From: Streptosporangium minutum
Lineage (GTDB): Bacteria; Actinomycetota; Actinomycetes; Streptosporangiales; Streptosporangiaceae
DNA length: 39,319 bases
Assembly (NCBI RefSeq): GCF_002149035.1
Contig: NZ_NGFP01000047.1
Coordinates: 1 to 39,319 of the forward strand
Direction: 5' to 3'
Each line of letters starts with the position of its first letter. The stretch's first letter is position 1. Shown one piece after another: positions 1-7,560 of this stretch. The notes below the pieces were generated by a model. The model had not been told where the DNA came from, searched no databases, and saw nothing but the letters and a program-made list of their open reading frames with translations. Both the position numbers and the translations under genes were made by a program.

Positions 1-1
1 G

Positions 2-59
2 GCCGTGGCGGACCGGAGGGACCCGCGCGGGCCGTGGCGGACCGGAGGGACCCGCGCGG
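2..59. repeat. 29-bp direct tandem repeat, two copies
   Basis: Two identical 29-bp units lie head to tail at 2-30 and 31-59, each beginning gccgtggcggacc. There is no spacer between them. The array starts at the window edge, so more copies may lie to the left. It lies downstream of the stop codon of the minus-strand LCP gene. The rest of 1-142 shows no gene that I can support. Confidence 0.9.
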
Positions 60-142
60 TTCCTTCCGGGGATCCCGCCGGCCAAGGGCCGCCCCGTCGA
101 TCACGCGAAGGTCACTCGGAGACCCTCCGGGTGAAGACCGGG

Positions 143-1150
143 CTAGCGCAGGCTGCCGAACAGCTTGCTCGCCTCGGGCTGCTTCCAGACGATCCTGTGG
201 GGGTCCTCGGGAGCCGGCCGCCAGGGCACCGCGAGGAACGTCGGCCGGCTCTCGCGGGCGCTTCCGGCGACGGTGACCATCGTCTCCAGGTCCATGTCGC
301 TCTTCACGCTCCTGGTCGCCGCGGAGAGGAACGATCGGAGCCGGACGGGATCGGCAAGTCCCTGCCTGGCCTTTCTCAGCATCGTCCGCATGAGTCCGAC
401 CTGGCGTTTGATCCGCTGGATGTCCGACCCGTCGCCGTAGCTGCGCAGCCGCGCGTAGGCGAGCGCCTTCTCTCCGTTGAGCATGCTCTTGCCGGCGGGG
501 AGCGTCAGCTTGGCCTTGTGGTCGTTCACGGGTTCGGGCAACCTGACCTCGACGCCGCCGAGGGCGTCGACCACCTCCTTGAACGCCTGGAAGTTGAACT
601 CCATCGCGTGGTCGATCCGCACGTCGGTCAGCGTCTCGACCGTCTTGACGGTGCAGGCGAGCCCGCCCTTGTCGAACGCCGAGTTGATCATGTCCTTCCG
701 GGCCGGCGTCGCTCCGCAGGCGGGGATCTGGACGATCGAGTCGCGCGGCAGGCTGACGAACGTGATCCGCTCCCGGTCCGCCGGCAGATGCGCCAGCAGG
801 ATGCTGTCGCTGCGCGCGCCACTCCGAAAGCGGGGGGTGCCGACCTGGCTGTCGGTGCCGACAACGAGGATGTTCAGCGTGCCGGTCACCTTGACCGGCC
901 TGGCTCCGGTAGGGGCGACGCTCTCACCGGCGTTCAGCACCAGCGTGGGCACGGTCACGGCGGCCACGGTGGCGGCGGCTGCCAGGCCCATGACCGGCCG
1001 GCCCACCCGCAGGCGGCGGGACCGGGCGCCCGGCGGGCGGTTGTTCTGAAGGGCAAGCAGACGGTTGCGCCGGCGGGCCAGGGTCGCCGGCGGCTGGTGC
1101 TCCAGTTCGGCGCCAAGGTCGCGCAGCATCTTCAGGTCGTCCATCGTCAC
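143..1150 (-). CDS. LCP (LytR-CpsA-Psr) family membrane protein with anti-sigma-like N terminus
   Basis: This 335-residue protein has a cytosolic N-terminal segment (1-50, MDDLKMLRDLGAEL followed by an Arg-rich stretch), one membrane helix (about 52-73) and an extracytoplasmic LCP domain (about 91-258). Visible LCP hallmarks are NILVVGTD, RSDSILL, FVSLPRDS with the conserved Asp115 and Arg136, and the DIQRIKRQ motif near 243-250. LCP enzymes transfer undecaprenyl-linked glycopolymers to peptidoglycan. The N-terminal segment resembles the CU044_5270-type proteins often found next to actinobacterial sigma factors, so the protein may also restrain the adjacent sigma factor; that is inference. 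The GTG start overlaps the sigma stop as GTGA, with GAGGAGG just upstream. A second possible start is the ATG two codons later. Confidence 0.85.
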   Translation of the reverse strand: MTMDDLKMLRDLGAELEHQPPATLARRRNRLLALQNNRPPGARSRRLRVGRPVMGLAAAATVAAVTVPTLVLNAGESVAPTGARPVKVTGTLNILVVGTDSQVGTPRFRSGARSDSILLAHLPADRERITFVSLPRDSIVQIPACGATPARKDMINSAFDKGGLACTVKTVETLTDVRIDHAMEFNFQAFKEVVDALGGVEVRLPEPVNDHKAKLTLPAGKSMLNGEKALAYARLRSYGDGSDIQRIKRQVGLMRTMLRKARQGLADPVRLRSFLSAATRSVKSDMDLETMVTVAGSARESRPTFLAVPWRPAPEDPHRIVWKQPEASKLFGSLR

Positions 1151-1728
1151 GCCTCCTCGACCATCGGGTTGGTGTCGCCCAGCGCCGCCCGTACCTTCCG
1201 CCTGCCCCTGTTGAGGCGGGAGCGTACGGTGCCGACCGGGATTCCGAGTGCCTGCGCGACCTCCTCGTATGTCAGATCACCCCAGGCGATCAGCAGCAGC
1301 ACGTCGCGGTCCTTGGCGGGCAGCGCCGCGAGCGCGCTGATCAGAGCGGGCCGGGCGGCCTGTGCGCTCACCCCGGCGGCCACCCGGTCGGCGGGCGAGT
1401 CCTCGTGGTCGTCCACGGGCGCCCGTGACAGCGCCCGGTAGCGGACCGCCTCGGTGCGGCGCTGACGGGATATGAGCTTGGTGAGGATGCCGAAGAGCCA
1501 GGGCCGGGCGTCCGGGTAGGCCAGGTCATAGCTTCTGCGGCGGGAGAAGGCGATCAGGAACGTCTCGCCGACGAGGTCCTCGGCCGGCTCCGGGCCGAGC
1601 CGTTTGGAGACATACCGGTAGAGCATGCCGGAGTAGCGGTCGAACAGCTCGGCGAACGCCTCCGGCTGGGTCCAGGAGGCGCTGACGAGGTCGGCGTCGC
1701 CGCCCCGGGTGGCGGGTTGTGTGATCAT
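1147..1728 (-). CDS. ECF-type RNA polymerase sigma factor
   Basis: This 193-residue sigma-70 family protein has region 2 at about 22-90 (FAELFDRYSGMLYRYVSKRL, DLVGETFLIAF, PWLFGILTKLI) and region 4 at about 128-185 (LPAKDRDVLLL, then the helix-turn-helix LTYEEVAQALGIPVGTVRSR). There is no region 1 or 3, as expected for the ECF group. The start chosen is ATG at 1728 with AGAAGGGCGGAG upstream; the reading frame stays open further upstream but without sigma homology. It is translationally coupled to the LCP/anti-sigma-like gene. The pair is likely co-transcribed and possibly autoregulated from the candidate promoter at 1761-1790. Confidence 0.93.
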   Translation of the reverse strand: MITQPATRGGDADLVSASWTQPEAFAELFDRYSGMLYRYVSKRLGPEPAEDLVGETFLIAFSRRRSYDLAYPDARPWLFGILTKLISRQRRTEAVRYRALSRAPVDDHEDSPADRVAAGVSAQAARPALISALAALPAKDRDVLLLIAWGDLTYEEVAQALGIPVGTVRSRLNRGRRKVRAALGDTNPMVEEA

Positions 1729-1760
1729 CTCCGCCCTTCTGTAGGGAAGTCGGTCAGGGA

Positions 1761-1790
1761 TGTATCGCCACAACCCATCACCCGGGTTCA
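1761..1790 (-). promoter_or_regulatory. Candidate ECF-type promoter of the sigma/LCP operon
   Basis: Read on the minus strand, TGAACCC (1790-1784) is followed after 16 nt by CGATACA (1767-1761). A GAAC-type -35 with a CGAT/CGTA-like -10 is the usual shape of ECF-recognised promoters. The box lies 32 nt before the sigma start, leaving a short leader that holds the Shine-Dalgarno sequence. This is assigned by pattern only. Confidence 0.4.
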
Positions 1791-2060
1791 CGGCAGCGAG
1801 GCCCGCGGCGGCCGAGCATGCCATCAGGCCCGGCCTTCCATCCGTGCTTTCGTGCCCGAGCAGGCGAGTCTTCAGGCGGCGAGCACCGGTTCTCTGCTCC
1901 GTCCGCCTGAAGCGAGTGGAGCTCGGGGACGGCGTTGAGCCCATGGCCCTACTGGGGGGCTCGGGGTCCCGGCCACCGTCCCGAGCGGGGTGGCGGCCGG
2001 GACGGTAGCCGCATCACCGGCTATCCATCGATAGGTCACCTCTTATAGCCTTAAAACCCC

Positions 2061-2066
2061 TAATCT
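2061..2066 (+). promoter_or_regulatory. -10 box TAATCT of an apparently leaderless transcript
   Basis: TAATCT ends exactly 6 nt before the ATG at 2073, which would place +1 on the A of the start codon. No Shine-Dalgarno sequence precedes this ATG. The -35 region is poor. This is a pattern-based inference. Confidence 0.5.
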
Positions 2067-2072
2067 GAGCAA

Positions 2073-2753
2073 ATGCGCGATTGCCTGGTGCTGGCCGGTC
2101 CCACCGACGAGATCTACTCCGCCGCCGGAACGGACCTGCTCACCGAGGTCGAGCGCGAGCGCGCGGCGGCGTTCGTCCAGGAGGGCGACCGGCGTGACTT
2201 CGTGGCGGCCCATCTCCTGGTACGGCGATGCGCGGCGAAGGTCCTCGGCGTCCCCGAGGACCGGCTGACGCTGCTCCAGCACTGCGACCGCTGCGGGCCG
2301 GGGCACGGCAGGCCGTACCTGGCGGAGGTCCCCGAGCTCGGCGTCAGCCTGTCGCACAGCCATGGGTACGTGTGCGTGGCGGTGGGCCCGGGCCGGGTCG
2401 GCGTGGACGCCGAGCGCGTCCCCGCGGGCCCGCCGGACAGGGCTCTGGTCTCGCACGCCCTGGCCCCCGCGGAAAGACCCCTGGCCCGCGACAACGAGGC
2501 GCTGATCCGCCTGTGGGTCCGCAAGGAGGCACTCATCAAGCGCGGTGAGCTCACCCTGGACGCCCTGGGCACGATCGACCTGTCCGCGCTCCCCCTCGGC
2601 GGGGACACCACGCCCCCGGACGGAGAGGGGGCGGGTCCCGGCGGGGAAGGGATCCGTCGCCTGGAGTGGGCGGGCAGGCACCTGCTGGAGTGGCGGACCG
2701 GTTCAGGCGTCGCGGTCTGCGTCGTCACCGACCATCCGGCCACCCTGGGCTGA
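2073..2753 (+). CDS. 4'-phosphopantetheinyl transferase, Sfp type
   Basis: The enzyme moves the phosphopantetheine arm of CoA onto a serine of acyl or peptidyl carrier proteins, activating fatty acid, polyketide or non-ribosomal peptide synthases. At 226 residues it has normal Sfp-group length. Visible motifs are the magnesium-binding GVDAE (110-114) and WVRKEALIK (148-156), with SLSHSHGYVCVAVG (92-105) before them. The ATG at 2073 lacks a Shine-Dalgarno sequence but has a -10 box at leaderless spacing. No synthase gene lies in the window, so its partner carrier proteins are elsewhere. Its 3' end overlaps the convergent CDF transporter gene by 51 bp. Confidence 0.92.
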   Translation: MRDCLVLAGPTDEIYSAAGTDLLTEVERERAAAFVQEGDRRDFVAAHLLVRRCAAKVLGVPEDRLTLLQHCDRCGPGHGRPYLAEVPELGVSLSHSHGYVCVAVGPGRVGVDAERVPAGPPDRALVSHALAPAERPLARDNEALIRLWVRKEALIKRGELTLDALGTIDLSALPLGGDTTPPDGEGAGPGGEGIRRLEWAGRHLLEWRTGSGVAVCVVTDHPATLG

Positions 2754-3752
2754 CCTGCCGGGGGTCGGGTCGAGGAAGACCTGCGAGATCGAGGGGAAAC
2801 GCTCGGTGAGCCTGCGCTCCACCCGGTCGGCGGCCCGTTCCAGGCCGGCCCCGGTGGCGTCGTCCACGAAGTCGACGCGGGCGGCGACCATCACCTCGCT
2901 CGGCCCGAGCATCATGGTGAGCAGCTCCACCACGTTCTCCACCTCGGGCAGGGCGAGCAGCTCGGCCCTGATCTCCTGCTCCATCCTCAGGGGCGCCGCC
3001 TGGCCGAGCAGCAGGGACACGTTGGCGCGGATGAGGTGGAGCGCGACCCCGAGCAGCAGCAGGCCGATCGCCACCGAGGCGACGCCGTCCCACACGGGCG
3101 AGCCGGTCAGCTGGTAGGCCAGCAGGCCGGACGCGGCGATCAGCAGGCCGACCAGGGCGGCCCCGTCCTCGAAGAGCACGGCCTTGAGCGCGGTGTCGGA
3201 GGTCCTGGCGACGTAACGCTGCGGGCTCACCTTCAGCCGCCCGGCCTCCGCACGCACCTGTGACAGAGCCTTGAGGAACGAGATCCCCTCGATCACGAAC
3301 GAGACCGCGAGGACCGCGTAGGAGATCGTCAGGTCGGCGAGCTCCTCGCCGTGGCTGATCTCGTGCAGGCCGTGGGTGATCGAGAATCCGGCTCCGCCGA
3401 TGAGGGTGGCGAAGGCGGCCATCAGCGCCCAGAAGAACCCGGCCATGCCGTGCCCGAAGGGGTGCCTGGCGTCGGCGGGATGGCCGGCCCGGCGCACCGC
3501 GACGTACAGCAGGACCTCGGTGACCGTGTCCGCGGCCGAGTGCATGGCCTCCGACAGCATCGCCGACGAGCCGCTGACCAGCCCCGCGACCAGTTTGGCC
3601 ACCGCGATCGCGAGGTTGGCCAGGCCCGCCACGATCACCGTGCCGAGGCTCTCCGATCCGGACTTCTCCGCCGCCTTGTCCACCACCCGATCACTGTACG
3701 CGCCTGTGACCCACGCCTCCGGCAGGCCAGGAATAGTTGAATCTTCACTCAT
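2703..3752 (-). CDS. Cation diffusion facilitator (CDF) metal transporter
   Basis: This 349-residue protein belongs to the CDF family, which exports Zn2+ or related divalent cations in exchange for protons. Membrane helices are visible from about residue 37 to 225, followed by a cytoplasmic C-terminal domain. Helix 2 carries the metal-site motif HSAAD (His71, Asp75), followed by HPFGHGMAGFFWAL. Helix 5 carries VLFEDGAALVG, an EDxAA version like the SLC30A9/ZnT9 subgroup instead of the usual HxxxD. I chose the ATG at 3752; an upstream in-frame start at 3794 would run to within 2 bp of the divergent nitroreductase start. The metal cannot be told from the sequence. The 3' end overlaps the phosphopantetheinyl transferase gene. 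Confidence 0.9.
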   Translation of the reverse strand: MSEDSTIPGLPEAWVTGAYSDRVVDKAAEKSGSESLGTVIVAGLANLAIAVAKLVAGLVSGSSAMLSEAMHSAADTVTEVLLYVAVRRAGHPADARHPFGHGMAGFFWALMAAFATLIGGAGFSITHGLHEISHGEELADLTISYAVLAVSFVIEGISFLKALSQVRAEAGRLKVSPQRYVARTSDTALKAVLFEDGAALVGLLIAASGLLAYQLTGSPVWDGVASVAIGLLLLGVALHLIRANVSLLLGQAAPLRMEQEIRAELLALPEVENVVELLTMMLGPSEVMVAARVDFVDDATGAGLERAADRVERRLTERFPSISQVFLDPTPGRSAQGGRMVGDDADRDA

Positions 3753-3796
3753 GTTTAAACGGACAAATAGCCCATAAAACTTGTTAAGGATCACCG

Positions 3797-4384
3797 ATGG
3801 CTCTCGCTCTCTCCACCGAAGCCCAGGACCTGCTCTTCCGTGACGCCCGCACGGCCAACACCTTCACCGACGAACCGGTCAGCGACGAGCAGATGCGGGC
3901 GATCTACGACCTGGTCAAGTACGCCCCGACCGCGATGAACCAGCAGCCGCTCCGGGTCCTCCTGGTACGCGGCCCCGAAGCCCGCGAGCGCCTGGTCGGC
4001 CTGATGTCCCCGGGCAACCAGGCCAAGACCGCCGCCGCTCCGCTGGTCGCCATCCTCGCCGCCGACCTGGACTTCCACGAGGAGCTTCCCAAGGTCTTCC
4101 CGCACTTCACCGGCGCCAAGGACCTGTTCGCCGACGAGGCGAGGCGCACCCAGTCGGCCATGTTCAACGCGACGCTGCAGGTCGGCTACTTCATCCTGGG
4201 CGTCCGGGCCGCCGGTCTGGCCGCCGGTCCCATGGCCGGCTACGACGCCGCCGGCATCGACAAGGAGTTCTTCGACGGCGACCACACCGTGCTGGCCGTC
4301 GTCAACATCGGCAAGCCCGGTGAGAACGCCTGGTTCGACCGCCTTCCCCGCCTGGCCTACGACGAGGTGGTAACGACTGTCTGA
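3797..4384 (+). CDS. Nitroreductase-family protein, RutE-like (malonic semialdehyde reductase type)
   Basis: This 195-residue protein is an FMN-dependent oxidoreductase of the nitroreductase fold. Recognisable stretches are LLFRDARTANTFTDEPVSDE, YAPTAMNQQPLRVLLVRG (FMN-binding SxxNxQP-like region) and GYFILGVRAAGLAAGPMAGYD. This combination matches the RutE/HadB-like subgroup, whose E. coli member reduces malonic semialdehyde during pyrimidine catabolism. No other rut genes are nearby, so the substrate here is open. AAGGA at 3786-3790 is a good Shine-Dalgarno sequence for the ATG at 3797. Only 44 bp separate it from the divergent CDF gene, so the promoters must overlap. The next gene, a MarR regulator, follows after 15 bp and could regulate it. 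Confidence 0.87.
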   Translation: MALALSTEAQDLLFRDARTANTFTDEPVSDEQMRAIYDLVKYAPTAMNQQPLRVLLVRGPEARERLVGLMSPGNQAKTAAAPLVAILAADLDFHEELPKVFPHFTGAKDLFADEARRTQSAMFNATLQVGYFILGVRAAGLAAGPMAGYDAAGIDKEFFDGDHTVLAVVNIGKPGENAWFDRLPRLAYDEVVTTV

Positions 4385-4399
4385 GGTAGGTTCTCACCT

Positions 4400-4951
4400 A
4401 TGAGCAGGGAGCGAGCCGACGCGGGGAGCGCAGTGGCGGGCTGGACGGAGCCGCCCGCGCAGCTGATGAGGAATGGTGAGCGACCGGTGGACGAGGAGGA
4501 GCCCCGCTGGCTGAGCTCCATCGAGCAGCGGGCCTGGCGCGCCCACCTCGCCGCGCACAAGCTCCTCGAACACCGTCTCGATCGCGACCTGCAGACCTTC
4601 GGCCTCTCCGTGAACGACTACGAGATCCTGGTCAACCTCTCGGAGAGCCCCGGCCATCGCATGCGCATGAGCGACCTGGCCGACGCCACGATCCAGTCCC
4701 GCAGCCGCCTGTCCCATCAGATCTCCCGGATGGAGGCGGCCGGGCTGGTCGCCAGGGAGACCTGCGCGGACGACCGGCGCGGCACCTTCGCCGTGCTCAC
4801 CGAGCACGGCTGGGCCACCATCCAGAAGGTCGCGCCGCACCACGTGGCCAGCGTGCGGCAGCACTTCATCGACCTGCTCACCGACGACCAGCTCCGTGAG
4901 CTGGAGACGGCCTACGCCCCCGTGGTGAGCCACCTCAAGAGCCTGCGCTGA
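4400..4951 (+). CDS. MarR family transcriptional regulator
   Basis: This 183-residue winged-helix regulator has the MarR core from about residue 50: LDRDLQTFGLSVNDYEILVNLSE, then MRMSDLADATIQSRSRLSHQISRMEAAGLV (recognition helix region) and the wing ETCADDRRGTFAVLTEHG. MarR dimers usually repress neighbouring genes and release DNA on binding a phenolic or oxidant ligand. The first 28 residues are extra and unconserved; a GTG at 4487 preceded by AGGAATGG is an alternative start. A TAGGTT box at 4387-4392, 7 nt before the ATG, would also fit a leaderless start at 4400. Its target may be the nitroreductase or the downstream lipoprotein/transporter pair. Confidence 0.9.
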   Translation: MSRERADAGSAVAGWTEPPAQLMRNGERPVDEEEPRWLSSIEQRAWRAHLAAHKLLEHRLDRDLQTFGLSVNDYEILVNLSESPGHRMRMSDLADATIQSRSRLSHQISRMEAAGLVARETCADDRRGTFAVLTEHGWATIQKVAPHHVASVRQHFIDLLTDDQLRELETAYAPVVSHLKSLR

Positions 4952-4999
4952 AGCGAAACCGATACCGGCGGGTTCTCCCTTAGGTGACCGGGCGGTCGC

Positions 5000-5005
5000 T
5001 ACGAT
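5000..5005 (+). promoter_or_regulatory. -10 box TACGAT of an apparently leaderless lprG-like transcript
   Basis: TACGAT ends 6 nt before the ATG at 5012, the spacing expected if transcription starts on the first base of the start codon. There is no Shine-Dalgarno sequence in the 60-bp gap after the MarR gene. The -35 is weak. Confidence 0.5.
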
Positions 5006-5011
5006 CCGGCC

Positions 5012-5689
5012 ATGTCTGCTCGCCGGATCCTCATCGCCGCGCTGGTCGCCGCGCTCTCCCTTGTCACCGCGTGCAGCGGCGGCTCCTCCGACGACCAGGC
5101 GGCGCTGCCCGGCGGGAGCGAGCTCGTCAAGAAGTCCGCGGAGGCGATGCGCGGCGCGAAGTCGGCCGCCTTCACCATGGAGACCGAGGGCACTCCGCCG
5201 GTGCCGGTCAAGAAGGCCACCGGCCGTCTCAGCGGAACCGGCGACGCCGACGGCACCATCAACATCGATCTGGCGGGCAGTCTCCAGGAGATCCAGTTCG
5301 TCCTGATCGGTGAGACCGTCCACTTCAAGGGCGTGACCGGCGGCTTCCAGAAGATATCGCGGAGCCAGCTCGCCGCGATCTACGACCCGTCGGCCATCCT
5401 CGACCCCGACAAGGGCGTCGTCCAGCTTCTGAGCACCGCGCTGGACCCGAAGACCGAGGCCGTGGAGAAGGTGGACGGCGCCGACGCCTACCGGGTCGCC
5501 GCCACGCTCTCCCAGCAGGTCCTCGCCACGATGGTGCCGGGACTGTCGCAAGGGGTCAACGGACGGCTCTGGATCGACAGGTCCACCAGCCGCCTGCTCA
5601 AGGCCGACCTGCCGATGAACGGCGGCAAGGTGATCGTCACCTTCCGCGACTACGACGTGCCGGTCCAGGTCACCGCGCCGGCGGAGTGA
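5012..5689 (+). CDS. lprG: LppX/LprAFG-family lipoprotein (LprG-like)
   Basis: This 225-residue exported lipoprotein has a signal peptide with Arg-Arg, a hydrophobic core and the lipobox LVTAC (Cys at about 21), followed by a Gly/Ser/Asp linker. The rest matches the LppX_LprAFG domain: LVKKSAEAMRGAKSAAFTME, the IDLAGSLQEIQFVLIGETVHFKG stretch, a Y-DPSAILDPDKGV motif and a C-terminal LWIDRSTSRLLKADLPM strand. In mycobacteria LprG carries triacylated lipids and works with the MFS transporter P55, encoded immediately downstream. The same order is found here, with 3 bp between stop and next start. The substrate in this organism is unknown. The symbol is by homology and synteny. Confidence 0.85.
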   Translation: MSARRILIAALVAALSLVTACSGGSSDDQAALPGGSELVKKSAEAMRGAKSAAFTMETEGTPPVPVKKATGRLSGTGDADGTINIDLAGSLQEIQFVLIGETVHFKGVTGGFQKISRSQLAAIYDPSAILDPDKGVVQLLSTALDPKTEAVEKVDGADAYRVAATLSQQVLATMVPGLSQGVNGRLWIDRSTSRLLKADLPMNGGKVIVTFRDYDVPVQVTAPAE

Positions 5690-5692
5690 CCC

Positions 5693-7372
5693 ATGACCGA
5701 CCCCGCACACCGCCGCCCCGCCGCGCCTGCGGCCGACACCACCGGCGCCCCGGCGGCCGGGAGCCCGACCGGCTCCGCCTCTCAGGACCTGACCGGCACC
5801 GCCGCGCCCCCCGCGGCCAGCGGACGCCGGGCCGGCGCCGGCCCGGCGGCCCGGCGGCGGATCGCCCTCGGCGTCGGCGGCACCGCGGTGCTGCTGGCGG
5901 CCCTGGACGCCTATGTCGTGGTCACCGTCCTGGTCGACATCGCCAAGGACGTCGACGTCCCGCTGAACCACCTGGAGCGGGCCACCCCGATCGTCACCGG
6001 CTTCCTGCTGGGCTACATCGCGGCCATGCCGCTGCTCGGCCGGCTCTCCGACCGGTACGGCAGGCGCCCGCTGATCCATCTCTGCCTGGCGGGCTTCGCG
6101 GCCGGCTCGGTCGTCACCGCGCTGGGCGACACGGTCCCCTGGCTGGTCGCCGGGCGCGGCCTGCAGGGCGTCGCGGGCGGCGCGCTGCTGCCCATCACCA
6201 TGGCCCTGGTCGGCGACCTGTGGGACGAACACGACCGGCCGGTCGCCCTCGGCGCGGTGGGCGCGGCCCAGGAGCTCGGCAGCGTGCTCGGCCCCCTGTA
6301 CGGCGCGGGCCTGGCGGCCCTGGTCCCGGCCACGCTGCGTCTGGGCGACGTCCAGCTCGGCGGCTGGCGCTCGATCTTCTGGCTGAACCTCCCCCTGGTC
6401 GCCCTGGCCGCGGTGGCCGTACAGCGATCCGTGCCCCCGCCGGCGCGCGGTCCGACGGACGGTCCGGCGGGGAGGCAGCGCGTCGACGTGGTCGGCGGCC
6501 TGCTGCTGGCCCTGGCCCTGGGCCTGCTCGTGGCCGGGCTCTACAACCCCGACCCGAGTGTGTCGGTCCTGCCGTCGTGGGGCCTGCCGATGATCGTGGC
6601 GGGAGTGGTGTCCGCCGTCGCGTTCGCCTGGTGGGAGAGGCGCTCCCGGACCCGGCTGATCGATCTGACCGGGGCGCTGCGCGGCCCGTTCTCCGCCACC
6701 CTGGGGGTGAGCTTCCTGACCGGCGCGGCGCTGCTGGTCACGCTCGTGGACGTGCAGCTGTCGGCGCAGACGCTGCTGGGGCTGGGGACATTGGACGGCG
6801 CGCTGGTGCTGTCGCGCTTCCTCGTCGCGCTCTCGGTGTCCGCGCTGCTGGGCGGGCTGCTGGCCCGCCGGTACGGCGAGCGGGTGGTGGCGGTGGCCGG
6901 GCTGGCGCTCGCGACGGCCGGCTACGTCCGGATCGGCCAGTGGCCCGCCGATCTGGCCGCCGCGGGATACCGCATGGACGTCGACCTGATCGTCGCCGGG
7001 CTCGGCCTGGGGGTGGTGATCGCCCCCCTCTCCTCGGCGGTGCTGCGGGCCACGCCGACCGCCCAGCACGGCGTGGCCTCGGCGGCGGTGGTCGTGGCCC
7101 GGATGATGGGCATGCTGCTCGGCGTCGCCGGGCTGTCGGCATGGGGTTTCCACCGGTTCCAGTCGCTCACCGCCGACCTGGACACGCCACTGCCGTTCGG
7201 CGTGGACCCCGCCGTCTACGCCGGGCGGCTGGCCGAGTACGAGGGCAGGGTGCGGGCCGCCCTGCACACCGAGTACAGCGAGATCTTCCTGCTCACCGCC
7301 GTCCTGTGCGCGGTGGGGGCGCTGGTCGCCCTGCTGCTCCCGCACCGGCCCGGGGGCACGGCGGTGAAGTGA
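5693..7372 (+). CDS. MFS transporter, P55-like (14-helix DHA2 type)
   Basis: This 559-residue protein starts with a disordered Ala/Pro/Gly-rich segment (about 1-58) and continues with a 14-helix major facilitator. Motif A between helices 2 and 3 reads [11 protein letters not shown], the first helix carries [20 protein letters not shown] with a buried Asp, and motif C is seen as [14 protein letters not shown]. The C-terminal half has a long extracellular loop between the last two helices (about 482-523). The gene begins 3 bp after the LprG-like lipoprotein stop, so the two are co-expressed. In mycobacteria this pair exports triacylglyceride-type lipids and affects drug tolerance. An outward lipid transport role here is inference from that pairing. 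Confidence 0.88.
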   Translation: MTDPAHRRPAAPAADTTGAPAAGSPTGSASQDLTGTAAPPAASGRRAGAGPAARRRIALGVGGTAVLLAALDAYVVVTVLVDIAKDVDVPLNHLERATPIVTGFLLGYIAAMPLLGRLSDRYGRRPLIHLCLAGFAAGSVVTALGDTVPWLVAGRGLQGVAGGALLPITMALVGDLWDEHDRPVALGAVGAAQELGSVLGPLYGAGLAALVPATLRLGDVQLGGWRSIFWLNLPLVALAAVAVQRSVPPPARGPTDGPAGRQRVDVVGGLLLALALGLLVAGLYNPDPSVSVLPSWGLPMIVAGVVSAVAFAWWERRSRTRLIDLTGALRGPFSATLGVSFLTGAALLVTLVDVQLSAQTLLGLGTLDGALVLSRFLVALSVSALLGGLLARRYGERVVAVAGLALATAGYVRIGQWPADLAAAGYRMDVDLIVAGLGLGVVIAPLSSAVLRATPTAQHGVASAAVVVARMMGMLLGVAGLSAWGFHRFQSLTADLDTPLPFGVDPAVYAGRLAEYEGRVRAALHTEYSEIFLLTAVLCAVGALVALLLPHRPGGTAVK

Positions 7373-7409
7373 CCCGGACGCACCCGGACGCCTGACCGGC
7401 GGCGGCGCG

Positions 7410-7560
7410 TCAGCCGCCGTCCTGGCCGGAGGAGACGTCCGGGCCGCCGCCGTCCTGGCCGAAGGAGACATCCGGGCCGGAGGAGGCGTCCGGGCCGCCG
7501 CTGTCCTGACCGAAGGAGACATCCGGGCCGAAGGAGGCGTCCGGGCCGCCGCCGTCGGGA
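7410..7560 (-). repeat. In-frame repeats encoding the acidic PBP tail
   Basis: The last 45-50 codons of the penicillin-binding protein repeat units such as GPDASFGPDVSFGQD and GPDVSSGQDGG. At the DNA level, the segment gtccgggccgccgccgtcct and relatives recur every 30-50 bp with phase kept. The tail would lie outside the membrane and is predicted to be disordered. Confidence 0.8.

Larger units (their letters stand above)
1729..2072. other. Divergent intergenic region between sigma factor and phosphopantetheinyl transferase
   Basis: This 344-bp stretch has no supported gene. It holds the candidate ECF promoter (1761-1790), a small inverted repeat CTATC-catc-GATAG at 2021-2034, and an AT-rich end (2041-2072) that carries the promoter of the phosphopantetheinyl transferase gene. 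Confidence 0.6.

Noticed and set aside
5-1441. A 478-codon plus-strand frame opposite the LCP and sigma genes
   Set aside because: Composition is Arg/Gly/His-rich and unstructured; the minus strand encodes recognisable LCP and sigma-factor domains with good ribosome sites.
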